From contig NZ_FNYT01000013.1 in the NCBI RefSeq assembly GCF_900109135.1, forward strand, positions 23,251 to 87,250: a stretch of DNA of 64,000 nucleotides. Direction: 5' to 3'. Source of the DNA: Trichococcus ilyis. GTDB lineage: Bacteria; Bacillota; Bacilli; Lactobacillales; Aerococcaceae. The notes under the pieces were generated by a model. That model had not been told where the DNA came from, ran no database searches, and worked only from the letters and a program-made list of their open reading frames with translations. Of this stretch, positions 45,053 to 57,054 are shown in pieces. The translations under genes were made by a program, and so were the position numbers. Position 1 is the stretch's first letter, and each line of letters starts with the position of its first letter.

Positions 45053-47170
45053 ATGAAAAAAAATAATTTTCTTAAAAGCAGCGGCTTTTATGTGCTGATC
45101 TTCCTTGCGATCATTGCAGTGGTCACGATGATCACGGGCGGCATGGAGACCGAGACGAGCCAAGAAATTTCATCAAGCGAATTTATGGATGCATTGAACT
45201 CGGAAGAGGTGGATAATTTTACGATCCAGCCGGGTGCGGGCGTCTATGAAATCACCGGAGAATACCGCACGGAGCAGAAGTTGGACGCAGCGGATTCATC
45301 CAGCGATCTGCTGTTGTTCGACGATACGACCGGCACAACAACGAAAAATTTCACCACCAGAGTTCTGCCGAATGATGAAACGCTGAAACAAATCACGGAA
45401 ATCGCCAAAACAACGGACACGCAAATGGTGCCGTTGGAAGAGGACCAATCCGGCGCTTGGATCAGCATTCTGTTCAGCGTGTTGCCGATCGTCATCTTCA
45501 TTTTCTTTATGTACATGATGATGGGGCAAGCTGGTGGCGGACAAGGCGGCAACCGCAATGTCATGAACTTCGGAAAAACAAAATCGGAAGATGCCACCAA
45601 GAAACCGATCAAGGTCCGTTTTTCTGACGTTGCCGGTGCAGAAGAAGAAAAGCAAGAACTTGTGGAAGTTGTGGAGTTCCTGAAGGATCCGCGCCGTTTC
45701 ACTGCGCTTGGAGCGAGAATTCCGGCGGGTGTGCTGTTGGAAGGCCCTCCCGGAACCGGTAAGACTTTGTTGGCCAAAGCTGTAGCCGGCGAAGCCGGAG
45801 TCCCTTTCTTCTCGATTTCGGGTTCGGAATTCGTGGAAATGTTTGTCGGTGTCGGCGCCAGCCGTGTCCGCGACTTATTCGACCAAGCCAAAAAAGCAGC
45901 GCCCGCTATCATCTTCATCGATGAAATCGATGCTGTCGGTCGCCAACGTGGTGCCGGAATGGGTGGCGGACACGATGAGCGCGAACAGACACTGAACCAA
46001 TTGTTGGTTGAAATGGATGGATTCTCGGGCAATGAAGGCATCATCGTCATCGCCGCGACCAACCGATCTGATGTGCTCGATCCGGCCTTGCTTCGCCCAG
46101 GCCGTTTTGACCGCCAAATCCTGGTCGGCCGACCGGATGTCAAAGGCCGTGAAGCGATACTGAAAGTGCATGCCCGCAACAAACCTTTGGCAAGCAACGT
46201 CGACCTGAAAGTCGTCGCGCAACAAACACCAGGGTTCTCCGGAGCCGATCTGGAAAACTTGTTGAACGAAGCCGCTTTGGTGGCTGCCAGACGCAACAAA
46301 AACAAAATCGATGCCCTTGATGTCGATGAAGCGCATGACCGTGTCATTGCCGGGCCTGCCAAGAAAGACCGTGTCATCAGCAAGCGCGAACGCGAGATGG
46401 TTGCCTACCACGAAGCCGGGCATACGGTTGTCGGTATGGTATTGAGCGATGCGCGTATCGTGCATAAAGTTACGATCGTCCCTCGCGGCCGCGCCGGCGG
46501 ATATGCAATCATGCTTCCGAAAGAGGACCGTTTCCTGATGACGAAAGATGAGTTGCTTGAGCAAGTTGTCGGCTTGCTGGGCGGACGCGTGGCCGAGGAA
46601 ATTGTCTTCAATGTCCAAACCACAGGCGCAAGCAACGACTTCGAGCAAGCAACCGGCCTGATCAGAAGCATGGTCACCGAGTACGGCATGAGCGAGAAGT
46701 TGGGCACTGTGCAGTATGAAGGGAATCATCAAGTATTTGTCGGCCGCGACTATGGCCAAACAAAAGCATACTCCGAAGACATCGCTTATCAGATCGACTC
46801 GGAAGTCCGCCGCATGATGAACGAAGCGCATATCCGTGCGCGTCAGATCCTCGAAGAGCACCGCGAACAATTGAACCTGATCGCTGAAAAACTGTTGGAA
46901 CTGGAAACCTTGGACGAGAAAACAATCCGCAGCCTGTTCGAAACCGGCAAAATGCCTTCGGACGCAGCTGCAGAAGAGTATCCGAGCGAAAAAGCCCAGT
47001 CTTTTGAAGAGGCCAAACGGGCACTTGAAAAGAAAGAAGCTGAAAAAGTCCGCCAGGAAGAGCAAGAGCTGGCTGCTAAAGGAAGCAGCGATGCAAAAGA
47101 AATTTCATCAACTACGGATGCAGTTAACGAAGAGCCAGAGAACGAAACCGCAGATCCAGAAGATAAATAA
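45053..47170 (+). CDS. ftsH: ATP-dependent zinc metalloprotease FtsH
   Basis: A 705-residue membrane AAA+ protease. Two transmembrane helices (about 10-27 and 138-158) flank an extracellular domain, then the AAA module with Walker A GPPGTGKT at 231-238, Walker [12 protein letters not shown] near 285 and the second region of homology [20 protein letters not shown]. The zinc site is HEAGH starting at His453. A long acidic, low-complexity tail (from about 640) is richer in Glu and Lys than usual. It degrades unfolded membrane and regulatory proteins. Confidence 0.97.
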   Translation: MKKNNFLKSSGFYVLIFLAIIAVVTMITGGMETETSQEISSSEFMDALNSEEVDNFTIQPGAGVYEITGEYRTEQKLDAADSSSDLLLFDDTTGTTTKNFTTRVLPNDETLKQITEIAKTTDTQMVPLEEDQSGAWISILFSVLPIVIFIFFMYMMMGQAGGGQGGNRNVMNFGKTKSEDATKKPIKVRFSDVAGAEEEKQELVEVVEFLKDPRRFTALGARIPAGVLLEGPPGTGKTLLAKAVAGEAGVPFFSISGSEFVEMFVGVGASRVRDLFDQAKKAAPAIIFIDEIDAVGRQRGAGMGGGHDEREQTLNQLLVEMDGFSGNEGIIVIAATNRSDVLDPALLRPGRFDRQILVGRPDVKGREAILKVHARNKPLASNVDLKVVAQQTPGFSGADLENLLNEAALVAARRNKNKIDALDVDEAHDRVIAGPAKKDRVISKREREMVAYHEAGHTVVGMVLSDARIVHKVTIVPRGRAGGYAIMLPKEDRFLMTKDELLEQVVGLLGGRVAEEIVFNVQTTGASNDFEQATGLIRSMVTEYGMSEKLGTVQYEGNHQVFVGRDYGQTKAYSEDIAYQIDSEVRRMMNEAHIRARQILEEHREQLNLIAEKLLELETLDEKTIRSLFETGKMPSDAAAEEYPSEKAQSFEEAKRALEKKEAEKVRQEEQELAAKGSSDAKEISSTTDAVNEEPENETADPEDK

Positions 47171-47185
47171 ACTTGATGCAGTGCG

Positions 47186-47221
47186 ACAAAAAGTCCGGGA
47201 GTGTTTTCCCGGACTTTTTGT
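47186..47221 (+). terminator. Terminator of ftsH
   Basis: ACAAAAAGTCCGGGA pairs with TCCCGGACTTTTTGT over a 6-nt loop. Confidence 0.92.
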
Positions 47222-47265
47222 CATCAATGAACAGGCCTGGCGACAAAGAAGTGAGCAAAGTGTGG

Positions 47266-47293
47266 TTGTTTTCGTCCCGACCTATAGTAGAAT
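47266..47293 (+). promoter_or_regulatory. Promoter of hslO
   Basis: TTGTTT (47266-47271), 16 bp, TAGAAT (47288-47293). Confidence 0.55.
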
Positions 47294-47333
47294 GATAGAG
47301 AAAGAATTTTTAGAATGCGATGGAGGATCATAT

Positions 47334-48236
47334 ATGAGTGACTATTTAATCAAGGCGTTAGCCTACGAAGGACAATTCCGTGCTTATGCGATCGACGCTA
47401 CTGAAGCGGTGGCGGAAGCCCAAAGAAGACACGATGCATGGAGTGCCTCTTCTGCGGCTTTGGGCCGCACGATGGTGGGGACGTTGCTGTTGGCGGCAGC
47501 CGGACTGAAGAACGAAGAAAAAATGACCGTCATCGTGAACGGGGACGGTCTGGGCGGACGCATCTTGGCAGATGCGAACGGAAAGGGCGACATCAAAGCC
47601 TATATCTCAAACCCGAATGTCAATCTTGCCTTGAATGACAATGGCAAACTGGATGTCCGGGCCGTTGTGGGGACGGAAGGCACTTTGACCGTCATCAAAG
47701 ACTTGGGGATGAAAGAACCGTTCACGGGGCAAGTTTCGCTGGTCAGTGGTGAATTGGGCGAGGACTTCACCTATTACATGGCCAATTCGGAGCAAGTGCC
47801 TTCAGCAGTGGGGTTGAGCGTACTCGTGGACACCGACGATTCGATCAAAGCCGCTGGCGGGTTCATGATCCAAGTGATGCCGGATGCGAGCGAGGAAGCC
47901 ATCACGAAAGTGGAGCAAAATATCGCAGCCATTCCGCTGGTTTCCCGCTTGATGGAAAGCGGCGAAAAACCGGAACAGATTCTGAAACGCATCCTGGGAG
48001 AAGAGAATGTGGAAGTCCTTGAGAAGATGCCGGTGCGTTTCCACTGCGACTGCTCAAGAGAACGTTTCGCCGGTGGCTTGATTTCGATCGGGAAAGATGA
48101 GTTGCAGGAAATGATCGAAGAGGATCATGGCGCTGAGGTAGTTTGCCACTTCTGCGGAGAAAAGTATCACTATTCGGAAGAGGATCTGCAGGAACTGGTG
48201 CACGCCATCGATGAGAACCGCGCTGCCGACATTTGA
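47334..48236 (+). CDS. hslO: Redox-regulated chaperone Hsp33
   Basis: The ATG at 47334 after TGGAGG gives 300 residues; the longer frame upstream runs through the ftsH terminator and is not used. The N-terminal chaperone domain (MSDYLIKALAYEGQFRAYAIDAT) is followed by the C-terminal zinc switch with CDC (near 237) and CHFC (near 269), the C-x-C / C-x-x-C set that binds zinc when reduced and opens on oxidative stress. Confidence 0.95.
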   Translation: MSDYLIKALAYEGQFRAYAIDATEAVAEAQRRHDAWSASSAALGRTMVGTLLLAAAGLKNEEKMTVIVNGDGLGGRILADANGKGDIKAYISNPNVNLALNDNGKLDVRAVVGTEGTLTVIKDLGMKEPFTGQVSLVSGELGEDFTYYMANSEQVPSAVGLSVLVDTDDSIKAAGGFMIQVMPDASEEAITKVEQNIAAIPLVSRLMESGEKPEQILKRILGEENVEVLEKMPVRFHCDCSRERFAGGLISIGKDELQEMIEEDHGAEVVCHFCGEKYHYSEEDLQELVHAIDENRAADI

Positions 48237-48258
48237 TCGTCTCTGGCCGGCGTCTCGC

Positions 48259-48287
48259 TTGTCATGCTGGTTCGCGTAAATTAGAAT
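48259..48287 (+). promoter_or_regulatory. Promoter of cysK
   Basis: TTGTCA (48259-48264), 17 bp, TAGAAT (48282-48287). Confidence 0.65.
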
Positions 48288-48350
48288 GAAGGTAATCTAT
48301 CCGTTTGACTGGACTGATTTGTTAAATCTATCTGAGCTGGAGGAATCGAT

Positions 48351-49277
48351 ATGGTAAAAGTAGTCTCTTCAATTGCAAATCTGATCGGGGACACACCGAT
48401 CATCAAATTGAATAAAGTGGTGCCGGAGGGTGTGGCTGATGTATACGTCAAACTGGAATCGTTCAATGCGGGCGGGAGCGTAAAAGACCGCATCGCCCTG
48501 AACATGATCGAAGTGGCGGAGGAAGAAGGCTTGCTGAAGCCCGGATACACAATCGTTGAACCGACCAGCGGAAATACCGGAGTCGGTCTGGCCATGCTGG
48601 CTGCGGCAAAAGGCTACAAAGCTATTTTTGTGATGCCGGATACGATGAGTATGGAAAGACGTTTGTTATTGGCGGCATACGGCGCGGAGTTGGTATTGAC
48701 GCCTGGTGCGGAAGGGATGAATGGTTCGATCGCGAAGGCCAGGGAAATCGCAGCCCAACCGGAGCACTTCATGCCGATGCAATTCGATAATCCTGCCAAT
48801 CCGGCTGTGCACGAAGCCACCACCGGACCGGAAATCATCGAGGCTTTCGAGGGCAAAACCCCGGACGCCTTTATTGCCGGTGTCGGAACCGGGGGAACGG
48901 TGACGGGAGTCGGCAAGGCTTTGCGCAAAGTCAACCCGAATGTCGAAATCTATGCTTTGGAGCCGACCGACTCGGCTGTCTTGAGCGGGAAGCCGAAAGG
49001 TCCGCACAAAATCCAAGGCATCGGAGCAGGTTTCATCCCAACGGTACTTGATACCACGCTTTACAACGGCATCATCCAAGTCTCCAATGAACAAGCCTTC
49101 GAAATGGCTCGGCGTGTCGCGCGGGAAGAGGGAATTCTGGTGGGCATTTCGGGCGGGGCAGCAATCGCTGGCGCCATCGAAGTCGCCATCCGTTTAGGAA
49201 AAGGCAAGTCCGTTGTGACTGTGGCTCCGGATAACGGGGAACGCTACCTTTCCACACCGCTGTTCAGCGCAGAATAA
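48351..49277 (+). CDS. cysK: Cysteine synthase A (O-acetylserine sulfhydrylase)
   Basis: A 308-residue PLP enzyme of fold type II. The Schiff-base Lys is in [15 protein letters not shown] near 44, the substrate loop is [11 protein letters not shown] at about 68-78, and the phosphate-binding glycine loop is [15 protein letters not shown] at about 176-190. It makes cysteine from O-acetylserine and sulfide. It occupies the same place, after hslO, as cysK in Bacillus. Confidence 0.95.
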   Translation: MVKVVSSIANLIGDTPIIKLNKVVPEGVADVYVKLESFNAGGSVKDRIALNMIEVAEEEGLLKPGYTIVEPTSGNTGVGLAMLAAAKGYKAIFVMPDTMSMERRLLLAAYGAELVLTPGAEGMNGSIAKAREIAAQPEHFMPMQFDNPANPAVHEATTGPEIIEAFEGKTPDAFIAGVGTGGTVTGVGKALRKVNPNVEIYALEPTDSAVLSGKPKGPHKIQGIGAGFIPTVLDTTLYNGIIQVSNEQAFEMARRVAREEGILVGISGGAAIAGAIEVAIRLGKGKSVVTVAPDNGERYLSTPLFSAE

Positions 49278-49290
49278 CGATCGCAACAGA

Positions 49291-49325
49291 AGACAAGCCG
49301 TTTCGGTGGCTTGTCTTTATGTTTT
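49291..49325 (+). terminator. Terminator of cysK
   Basis: AAGACAAGCC pairs with GGCTTGTCTT over an 8-nt loop, followed by TATGTTTTT. Confidence 0.8.
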
Positions 49326-49443
49326 TCCGCCGAGATATTTTTCTTTTCTTACCGATTGTAAGATGATAGAATGGTCCAAGAGTTTTTGGAGCAACCAGAC
49401 AACGGACAGAATCGACATAAATAAATCATAAAGGAAGTAAAAA

Positions 49444-50472
49444 ATGTACAAAATCGGTAATATTGAAATAAACAATCCAGTTGCAGTAGCCCCTATGGCC
49501 GGAATCAGCAATGCTGCTTTCCGCGTCACCGTCAAAGAGATGGGTGCCGGCCTGGTCGTTTGCGAGATGATCAGCGACAAGGGCATTCAATTCCGCAATG
49601 AGAAGACTTTGAAGATGCTCCACATCGAACCGAATGAGTATCCGTTGAGCGTCCAGATCATGGGCGGGAACAAGGATACACTGGTGGAAGCCGCCAAATA
49701 TGTCGCAGAGAACACGGAAGCTGCCATCATCGACATCAATATGGGCTGTCCCGTCAGCAAAGTCATTAAGGCGGAGGCAGGAGCCAAGTGGCTGTTGGAT
49801 CCGAATAAAGTCTACGAGATGGTTTCCGCTGTCGTGGACGCGGTTGAGAAGCCAGTCACAGTGAAAATGCGCACAGGCTGGGACTCCGATCACCTGTTTG
49901 CGATCGAGAACGCCTTGGCTGCCGAACGCGCAGGCGCTGCTGCGGTTGCGATGCACGGACGCACGCGCGTCCAGATGTATGAGGGCAAAGCCGACTGGAA
50001 CATCTTCAAGGACGTCAAGCAAGCTTTGACGCGCATCCCCTTGTTGGGTAATGGGGATGTGAAAACACCTGAAGATGCGAAACGGATGATGGACGAAACC
50101 GGCGTGGACGGTGTCATGATCGGCCGTGCTGCCTTGAGCAATCCTTGGATGATCAAGCAGACCGTGCATTATCTGGAAACCGGCGAAATGTTGCCGCAAA
50201 CGACCCCGCGCGAGAAACTGGAAATCGCCAAACTGCACTTGGACCGACTGACCGATCTCAAAGGCGAAACAGTCGCCGTCAAAGAATTCCGCAGCATTGC
50301 GGCGTATTACTTGAAAGGCATCCCGCGTGCCTCAAAAACAAAAGCCGCGGTCACATCCGCATCCCGGCAGCAAGAAGTGATCGACTTGCTGGATCGGTTC
50401 ATTTTTGAGGTTGAGGAACGCGATGCCTCAAAAGAAGCGCGTACATCCGAAAAAATCGAAATAAATAGCTAA
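49444..50472 (+). CDS. dusB: tRNA-dihydrouridine synthase B
   Basis: 342 residues with an FMN-binding TIM barrel. APMAGISNAAFR is at about 17-28, the catalytic Cys in DINMGCPVSKV near 103, TVKMRTGWD near 140, and IGRAALSNPWMI near 222. A helical RNA-binding domain forms the C-terminus. It reduces uridines in the tRNA D-loop. It lies directly before lysS, as in Bacillus. Confidence 0.95.
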   Translation: MYKIGNIEINNPVAVAPMAGISNAAFRVTVKEMGAGLVVCEMISDKGIQFRNEKTLKMLHIEPNEYPLSVQIMGGNKDTLVEAAKYVAENTEAAIIDINMGCPVSKVIKAEAGAKWLLDPNKVYEMVSAVVDAVEKPVTVKMRTGWDSDHLFAIENALAAERAGAAAVAMHGRTRVQMYEGKADWNIFKDVKQALTRIPLLGNGDVKTPEDAKRMMDETGVDGVMIGRAALSNPWMIKQTVHYLETGEMLPQTTPREKLEIAKLHLDRLTDLKGETVAVKEFRSIAAYYLKGIPRASKTKAAVTSASRQQEVIDLLDRFIFEVEERDASKEARTSEKIEINS

Positions 50473-50510
50473 GACGGCTTGATTTTTCACTCTTTTATTG
50501 GCAATATTAA

Positions 50511-52058
<1,548 letters not shown>

Positions 52059-52073
52059 CCATCAACATACGAA

Positions 52074-52102
52074 GCTGCCGCGTTTTATGCGGCAGTTTTT
52101 TT
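52074..52102 (+). terminator. Terminator of lysS
   Basis: GCTGCCGC and GCGGCAG pair over a 7-nt loop, then seven T residues. Confidence 0.92.
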
Positions 52103-52174
52103 GTAATGAATCGGACGCACCTGCGGTCGGATTAAAAAATCCGATAAATAGTGCAAATAAAACAAGACAATAGG

Positions 52175-52203
52175 TTGACGGCCAGAATGATCCGTGGTAT
52201 GAT
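52175..52203 (+). promoter_or_regulatory. Promoter of the rpsL-rpsG-fusA operon
   Basis: TTGACG (52175-52180), 17 bp, TATGAT (52198-52203) with an extended TGG. The leader to rpsL is about 170 nt, in which I see no gene and no clear ribosomal-protein binding element. Confidence 0.85.
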
Positions 52204-52380
52204 TCAAAAGGTGATTTTATACACAGATCCCTGAACATATCTTTCAGTCGTGCTGACTGGTGTATGATAGTCACAGAAAGAATGGTAAGTCGAAATGTTC
52301 GATTTATTTATTTTTTTAACTAAAAAGGAACCACCTGGATGTGTGGACCTAGCTATCCCATCGAGGAAGGAGGAAAATCA

Positions 52381-52797
52381 ATGCCTACAATCAATCAACT
52401 AGTGCGTAAACCTCGCCAATCTGCTATTGAAAAATCAAAATCTCCTGCTTTAGGAAAAGGTTACAATAGCTTCAAGAAATCACAAACAAATACAAACTCA
52501 CCTCAAAAACGTGGTGTTTGTACACGTGTGGGTACAATGACTCCGAAGAAACCTAACTCAGCGTTACGTAAGTACGCTCGTGTACGTTTGTCTAACTTGT
52601 TAGAAGTTACAGCTTACATTCCTGGTATCGGACATAACCTACAAGAACACAGCGTGGTTCTTATCCGTGGCGGACGTGTAAAAGACTTGCCAGGGGTACG
52701 TTACCATATCGTTCGTGGAGCTCTTGATACAGCCGGCGTTAACAACCGTCTGCAAAGCCGTTCTAAATACGGTGCGAAGAGACCTAAGAAAAAATAA
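52381..52797 (+). CDS. rpsL: 30S ribosomal protein S12
   Basis: The ATG at 52381 follows GAAGGAGG; the product starts [13 protein letters not shown] and has 138 residues. The decoding-centre loops [17 protein letters not shown] (about 42-58) and the [10 protein letters not shown] segment near 100 are standard, with the wild-type lysines whose change gives streptomycin resistance. Codon use is strongly biased, as in highly expressed genes. Confidence 0.98.
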   Translation: MPTINQLVRKPRQSAIEKSKSPALGKGYNSFKKSQTNTNSPQKRGVCTRVGTMTPKKPNSALRKYARVRLSNLLEVTAYIPGIGHNLQEHSVVLIRGGRVKDLPGVRYHIVRGALDTAGVNNRLQSRSKYGAKRPKKK

Positions 52798-52847
52798 TCA
52801 AACAACAAAAAATCATAATATGAAAATTCTAGGAAGGAGGAATTTGA

Positions 52848-53318
52848 ATGCCTCGTAAAGGTCCAGTCACAAAACGTGAAGTAATGCCGGATCCAATTTA
52901 TAATTCGAAATTGGTGACTCGTTTGATCAACCGTATCATGGTTGACGGAAAACGTGGTAAAGCTGCTACCATCTTATATAACGCATTTGATATCATCAAA
53001 GAATCTACAGGAAACGATCCATTGGAAGTTTTCGAACAAGCAATGAAAAACATCATGCCTGTTTTAGAAGTAAAAGCACGTCGTGTAGGGGGTTCCAACT
53101 ACCAAGTGCCTATCGAAGTTCGCCCAGATCGTCGTATGGCTTTAGGTTTGCGTTGGTTAGTAAACTACTCTCGTCTGCGCGGTGAAGACACTATGGAAGA
53201 GCGCCTTGCTAAAGAAATCATGGACGCTGCTAACAACTCTGGTGCTTCAGTCAAGAAACGTGAAGACACTCATAAAATGGCAGAAGCTAACAAAGCTTTC
53301 GCTCACTACCGTTGGTAA
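52848..53318 (+). CDS. rpsG: 30S ribosomal protein S7
   Basis: 156 residues, [31 protein letters not shown], the usual S7 length. It nucleates assembly of the 30S head. AGGAAGGAGG precedes the start. rpsL, rpsG and fusA form the str operon. Confidence 0.98.
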   Translation: MPRKGPVTKREVMPDPIYNSKLVTRLINRIMVDGKRGKAATILYNAFDIIKESTGNDPLEVFEQAMKNIMPVLEVKARRVGGSNYQVPIEVRPDRRMALGLRWLVNYSRLRGEDTMEERLAKEIMDAANNSGASVKKREDTHKMAEANKAFAHYRW

Positions 53319-53324
53319 AATGTT

Positions 53325-53348
53325 CTTGCAAGAATTTATTCTTGCAAG
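53325..53348 (+). repeat. Perfect inverted repeat between rpsG and fusA
   Basis: CTTGCAAGAA (53325-53334) and TTCTTGCAAG (53339-53348) pair around TTTA, and each arm contains the palindrome CTTGCAAG. No T-run follows. It could be an RNase processing site or a translational or partial transcriptional barrier. Confidence 0.7.
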
Positions 53349-53435
53349 ACATTTGCTTTATGGTTGCGTAAGTCGCCATTTTTTTAATAAAATGGACTTG
53401 CAATTAATTTTAAAAGAGAGAGGTGTTTGAAGAAG

Positions 53436-55523
53436 ATGGCTACAAGAGAATTTTCTCTAAATAACACGAGAAATATCGGTATCATGGCTCATATCGACGC
53501 TGGTAAAACAACTGCGACAGAGCGTATTTTATACTATACCGGTAAAATCCACAAAATTGGCGAAACGCACGAAGGTGCTTCCCAAATGGACTGGATGGAA
53601 CAAGAACAAGAACGTGGGATTACCATCACTTCAGCTGCTACTACTGCACAATGGAAAGGTTATCGTGTCAACATCATCGATACTCCTGGACACGTGGACT
53701 TCACTGTTGAAGTTGAACGTTCATTGCGTGTATTAGATGGTGCTGTTGCTTTGTTGGATGCACAGTCTGGTGTAGAACCTCAAACTGAAACAGTTTGGCG
53801 TCAAGCTACAACTTACGGTGTACCTCGTATCGTATTCGCAAACAAAATGGATAAAATCGGTGCAGACTTCCTCTACTCCGTAAACACAATCCATGACCGT
53901 TTGCAAGCGAATGCTCATCCTATTCAATTGCCGATTGGTGCTGAAGATTCTTTCCGCGGTATCATTGATTTGGTCGAAATGAAGGCTGAAATCTATGACA
54001 ACGACGAAGGTACTGAATACCATGAAGAAGATATCCCTGCGGACTATCTTGAAGCAGCTGAAGAATGGCATACTAAATTGGTTGAAGCTGTTGCTGAAAC
54101 TGATGAAGCCTTGATGGAGAAATACCTGGAAGGCGAAGAAATCACGAAAGAAGAACTGAAAGCCGGTATCCGTAAAGCTACATGTAATGTAGAATTTTAC
54201 CCTGTGCTTTGTGGTTCGGCCTTCAAAAACAAAGGGATCCAATTATTGCTTGACGCGGTAATTGATTACTTGCCATCTCCATTGGATGTACCTGCCATTA
54301 AAGGTGTGGACGATGACGGCGAAGAAGTAAAAGTTGAAGCAAGCGATGATGCACCATTCGCGGCTTTGGCATTTAAAGTCATGACTGACCCATTCGTAGG
54401 TCGTTTGACATTCTTCCGTGTTTACGCCGGTACACTTCAAAGTGGTTCATACGTTCAAAATGCTACAAAAGGCAAACGCGAACGTGTAGGACGTATCCTG
54501 CAGATGCATGCTAACCACCGTAATGAAATTCCTGAAGTATTCGCTGGGGATATCGCTGCTGCGGTTGGATTGAAAGATACAACTACAGGGGACACTCTGT
54601 GTGATGAAAAGGTACACGTTATCTTGGAATCAATGGAATTCCCAGAGCCGGTTATCGAAGTCGCTATTGAGCCTAAATCAAAAGCTGACCAAGATAAAAT
54701 GGGTATCGCTCTACAAAAACTTTCTGAAGAAGATCCTACTTTCCGCGCTTCAACCAACCCTGAAACTGGTCAAACAGTTATCGCGGGTATGGGTGAGTTG
54801 CACTTGGACATCATCGTTGACCGTATGAGACGTGAGTTCAAAGTGGAAGCTACCGTAGGTGCTCCTCAAGTATCTTACCGTGAGACATTCCGTCAGTCCG
54901 TTCAAGCTGAAGGTAAATTCGTTCGTCAATCAGGTGGTAAAGGTCAATTCGGTCACGTATGGGTTGAATTTACTCCTAATGAAGAAGGAAAAGGCTTTGA
55001 GTTCGAAAATGCTATCGTCGGTGGGGTTGTTCCTCGTGAATACATCCCTGCAGTTGAAGCTGGTCTGAAAGACGCTATGGAAAACGGTGTATTGGCCGGC
55101 TTCCCATTGGTTGACGTTAAGACTAAGTTGTATGATGGTTCATACCACGATGTCGATTCATCTGAAACAGCATTTAAAGTGGCTGCATCACTTGCATTGC
55201 GTAACGCTGCCAAGAAAGCTGATCCAGCAATCCTGGAACCAATGATGGCTGTTGAAGTTACAGTTCCTGAAGAGTATTTGGGAGATGTAATGGGACACGT
55301 AAGCTCGCGTCGTGGACGTATCGAAGGTACTGAAACACGTGGTAACGCGCAAATCGTTAAGAGCATGATTCCTCTATCGGAAATGTTCGGATATGCTACA
55401 ACATTACGTTCTTCTACACAAGGTCGCGGAACATTCTCGATGACATTCGATCATTACGAAGCTGTTCCTAAAGCTGTTCAAGAAGAAATCATCAAGAAGA
55501 GCGGAAAAAATAGCGAAGAGTAA
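53436..55523 (+). CDS. fusA: Elongation factor G
   Basis: The ATG at 53436 gives [26 protein letters not shown]; an in-frame TTG three codons earlier almost touches the ribosome site. The 695-residue translocase has P-loop AHIDAGKTT (about 18-26), switch [14 protein letters not shown] near 84-95 and NKMD near 138, then domains II-V. It drives translocation using GTP. Confidence 0.98.
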   Translation: MATREFSLNNTRNIGIMAHIDAGKTTATERILYYTGKIHKIGETHEGASQMDWMEQEQERGITITSAATTAQWKGYRVNIIDTPGHVDFTVEVERSLRVLDGAVALLDAQSGVEPQTETVWRQATTYGVPRIVFANKMDKIGADFLYSVNTIHDRLQANAHPIQLPIGAEDSFRGIIDLVEMKAEIYDNDEGTEYHEEDIPADYLEAAEEWHTKLVEAVAETDEALMEKYLEGEEITKEELKAGIRKATCNVEFYPVLCGSAFKNKGIQLLLDAVIDYLPSPLDVPAIKGVDDDGEEVKVEASDDAPFAALAFKVMTDPFVGRLTFFRVYAGTLQSGSYVQNATKGKRERVGRILQMHANHRNEIPEVFAGDIAAAVGLKDTTTGDTLCDEKVHVILESMEFPEPVIEVAIEPKSKADQDKMGIALQKLSEEDPTFRASTNPETGQTVIAGMGELHLDIIVDRMRREFKVEATVGAPQVSYRETFRQSVQAEGKFVRQSGGKGQFGHVWVEFTPNEEGKGFEFENAIVGGVVPREYIPAVEAGLKDAMENGVLAGFPLVDVKTKLYDGSYHDVDSSETAFKVAASLALRNAAKKADPAILEPMMAVEVTVPEEYLGDVMGHVSSRRGRIEGTETRGNAQIVKSMIPLSEMFGYATTLRSSTQGRGTFSMTFDHYEAVPKAVQEEIIKKSGKNSEE

Positions 55524-55547
55524 TCTTGCTGTTGCTTAGCTTGTATA

Positions 55548-55576
55548 TTGCTTTTTGGGATTCAAATCGGTATACT
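55548..55576 (+). promoter_or_regulatory. Promoter of tuf
   Basis: TTGCTT (55548-55553), 17 bp, TATACT (55571-55576), so tuf can be transcribed separately from fusA. Confidence 0.7.
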
Positions 55577-55644
55577 TTATACGATAGACGATATCAGTCT
55601 AAATCAAATTATAAGCACTCAATATGAGGAGGAAATGATTTAAA

Positions 55645-56832
55645 ATGGCAAAAGAAAAATTCGACCGTTCAAAACCCCACGTTAACGTTGGTACAATCGG
55701 ACACGTTGACCATGGTAAAACAACATTAACAGCAGCTATCACTACAGTTTTAGCTAAAAAAGGTTTCGCTGAAGCATCTAACTATGCTGCAATCGACAAC
55801 GCTCCAGAAGAAAGAGAACGTGGTATCACAATCAACACTTCTCACGTTGAATACCAAACTGAAACTCGCCACTACGCTCACGTAGACTGCCCAGGCCACG
55901 CGGACTATGTTAAAAACATGATCACTGGTGCTGCACAAATGGACGGCGCTATCTTGGTAGTTTCTGCTGCTGATGGTCCAATGCCACAAACTCGCGAGCA
56001 CATCCTGTTGTCTCGTCAAGTTGGTGTTCCTTACATCGTAGTATTCTTGAACAAAGTTGACATGGTCGACGACGAAGAATTGTTGGAATTGGTTGAAATG
56101 GAAGTTCGTGACCTGTTGACAGAATACGAATTCCCTGGCGACGATGTTCCTGTAATCGCTGGTTCTGCTTTGAGAGCTCTTGAAGGCGATCCTGCTTACG
56201 AAGAAAAAATCTTGGAATTGATGGCTGCAGTTGACGAGTACATCCCAACTCCAGTACGTGATACTGACAAACCATTCATGATGCCTGTCGAGGACGTATT
56301 CTCAATCACTGGACGTGGTACTGTTGCTACAGGCCGTGTTGAACGTGGACAAGTTCGCGTTGGTGACGAAGTTGAAATCGTCGGTATCGCTGAAGAAACT
56401 AAGAAAACAGTTGTTACCGGTGTTGAAATGTTCCGTAAATTGTTGGATTACGCTGAAGCTGGCGACAACGTAGGAGCTTTGTTGCGTGGTGTTACACGTG
56501 ACCAAATCCAACGTGGTCAAGTATTGGCTAAACCAGGTTCAATCACTCCACATACAACTTTCACTGCTGAAGTTTATGTACTTTCAAAAGAAGAGGGTGG
56601 ACGTCACACTCCATTCTTCACAAACTACCGTCCACAATTCTACTTCCGTACAACTGACGTTACAGGCGTATGTAACTTACCAGAAGGCGTTGAAATGGTA
56701 ATGCCTGGCGACAACGTTACTATGAACGTTGAATTGATCCACCCAATCGCTATCGAAGAAGGAACTAAGTTCTCAATTCGTGAAGGCGGCCGTACTGTAG
56801 GCGCTGGCGTTGTAGCTTCAATCTCTAAATAA
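55645..56832 (+). CDS. tuf: Elongation factor Tu
   Basis: 395 residues with the GTPase motifs [10 protein letters not shown] (about 19-28), [12 protein letters not shown] (about 81-92) and NKVDMVDD (about 136-143). It delivers aminoacyl-tRNA to the ribosome. AGGAGGAAATG precedes the start and codon use is highly biased. Downstream, what looks like the native terminator has been split by an insertion sequence. Confidence 0.98.
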   Translation: MAKEKFDRSKPHVNVGTIGHVDHGKTTLTAAITTVLAKKGFAEASNYAAIDNAPEERERGITINTSHVEYQTETRHYAHVDCPGHADYVKNMITGAAQMDGAILVVSAADGPMPQTREHILLSRQVGVPYIVVFLNKVDMVDDEELLELVEMEVRDLLTEYEFPGDDVPVIAGSALRALEGDPAYEEKILELMAAVDEYIPTPVRDTDKPFMMPVEDVFSITGRGTVATGRVERGQVRVGDEVEIVGIAEETKKTVVTGVEMFRKLLDYAEAGDNVGALLRGVTRDQIQRGQVLAKPGSITPHTTFTAEVYVLSKEEGGRHTPFFTNYRPQFYFRTTDVTGVCNLPEGVEMVMPGDNVTMNVELIHPIAIEEGTKFSIREGGRTVGAGVVASISK

Positions 56833-56862
56833 TTTTATTTCCGAATAAAATTTAATGCGATG

Positions 56863-56872
56863 AAAAAGACTG
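56863..56872 (+). terminator. Left arm of the interrupted tuf terminator
   Basis: AAAAAGACTG here and CAGTCTTTTTT at 58570-58580 are complementary. With the insertion element and one target copy removed they become adjacent and form a 14-bp stem closed by a GAGA tetraloop and followed by a T-run, a textbook terminator about 30 bp after the tuf stop codon. Confidence 0.8.
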
Positions 56873-56874
56873 TC

Positions 56875-56882
56875 TCGAGAGA
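56875..56882 (+). repeat. Target-site duplication, left copy
   Basis: TCGAGAGA, identical to 58560-58567 on the other side of the IS4-family element. Confidence 0.85.
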
Positions 56883-56901
56883 GCAATGTCATTAACTTAA
56901 G
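56883..56901 (+). repeat. Left terminal inverted repeat of the IS
   Basis: GCAATGTCATTAACTTAAG, exact reverse complement of 58541-58559. Confidence 0.92.
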
Positions 56902-56921
56902 CGACTTGACAACTGAAAAAA

Positions 56922-56960
56922 GCGAGAATGCATTCAATTGTGCATTCTCGCTTTTTTTTT
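56922..56960 (+). terminator. Terminator inside the left IS end
   Basis: GCGAGAATGCA pairs with TGCATTCTCGC over an 8-nt loop and is bordered by A and T runs. It now probably ends tuf transcripts. Confidence 0.92.
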
Positions 56961-57054
56961 ATGATGGGGGGAGGATTTTTTTCTCTCATCTTCAGGTTTC
57001 CCGTTATACTTAATGTAGGAAGGATTGTCTGTATATTAAAAGGAGGGCTTAAAA

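Noticed and set aside
47004..47333. In-frame N-terminal extension of Hsp33 back into ftsH
   Set aside because: It would run through the ftsH terminator and the hslO promoter; the ATG at 47334 has a good ribosome site and gives the family start.
52339..52380. Upstream in-frame ATG of rpsL
   Set aside because: The S12 family begins at MPTINQL, and that ATG has a far stronger ribosome site.
56831..56852. AATTTTATT/AATAAAATT hairpin just after the tuf stop as the tuf terminator
   Set aside because: It is all A-T and has no T-run; the split GC-containing stem 10 bp further on is a much better terminator.
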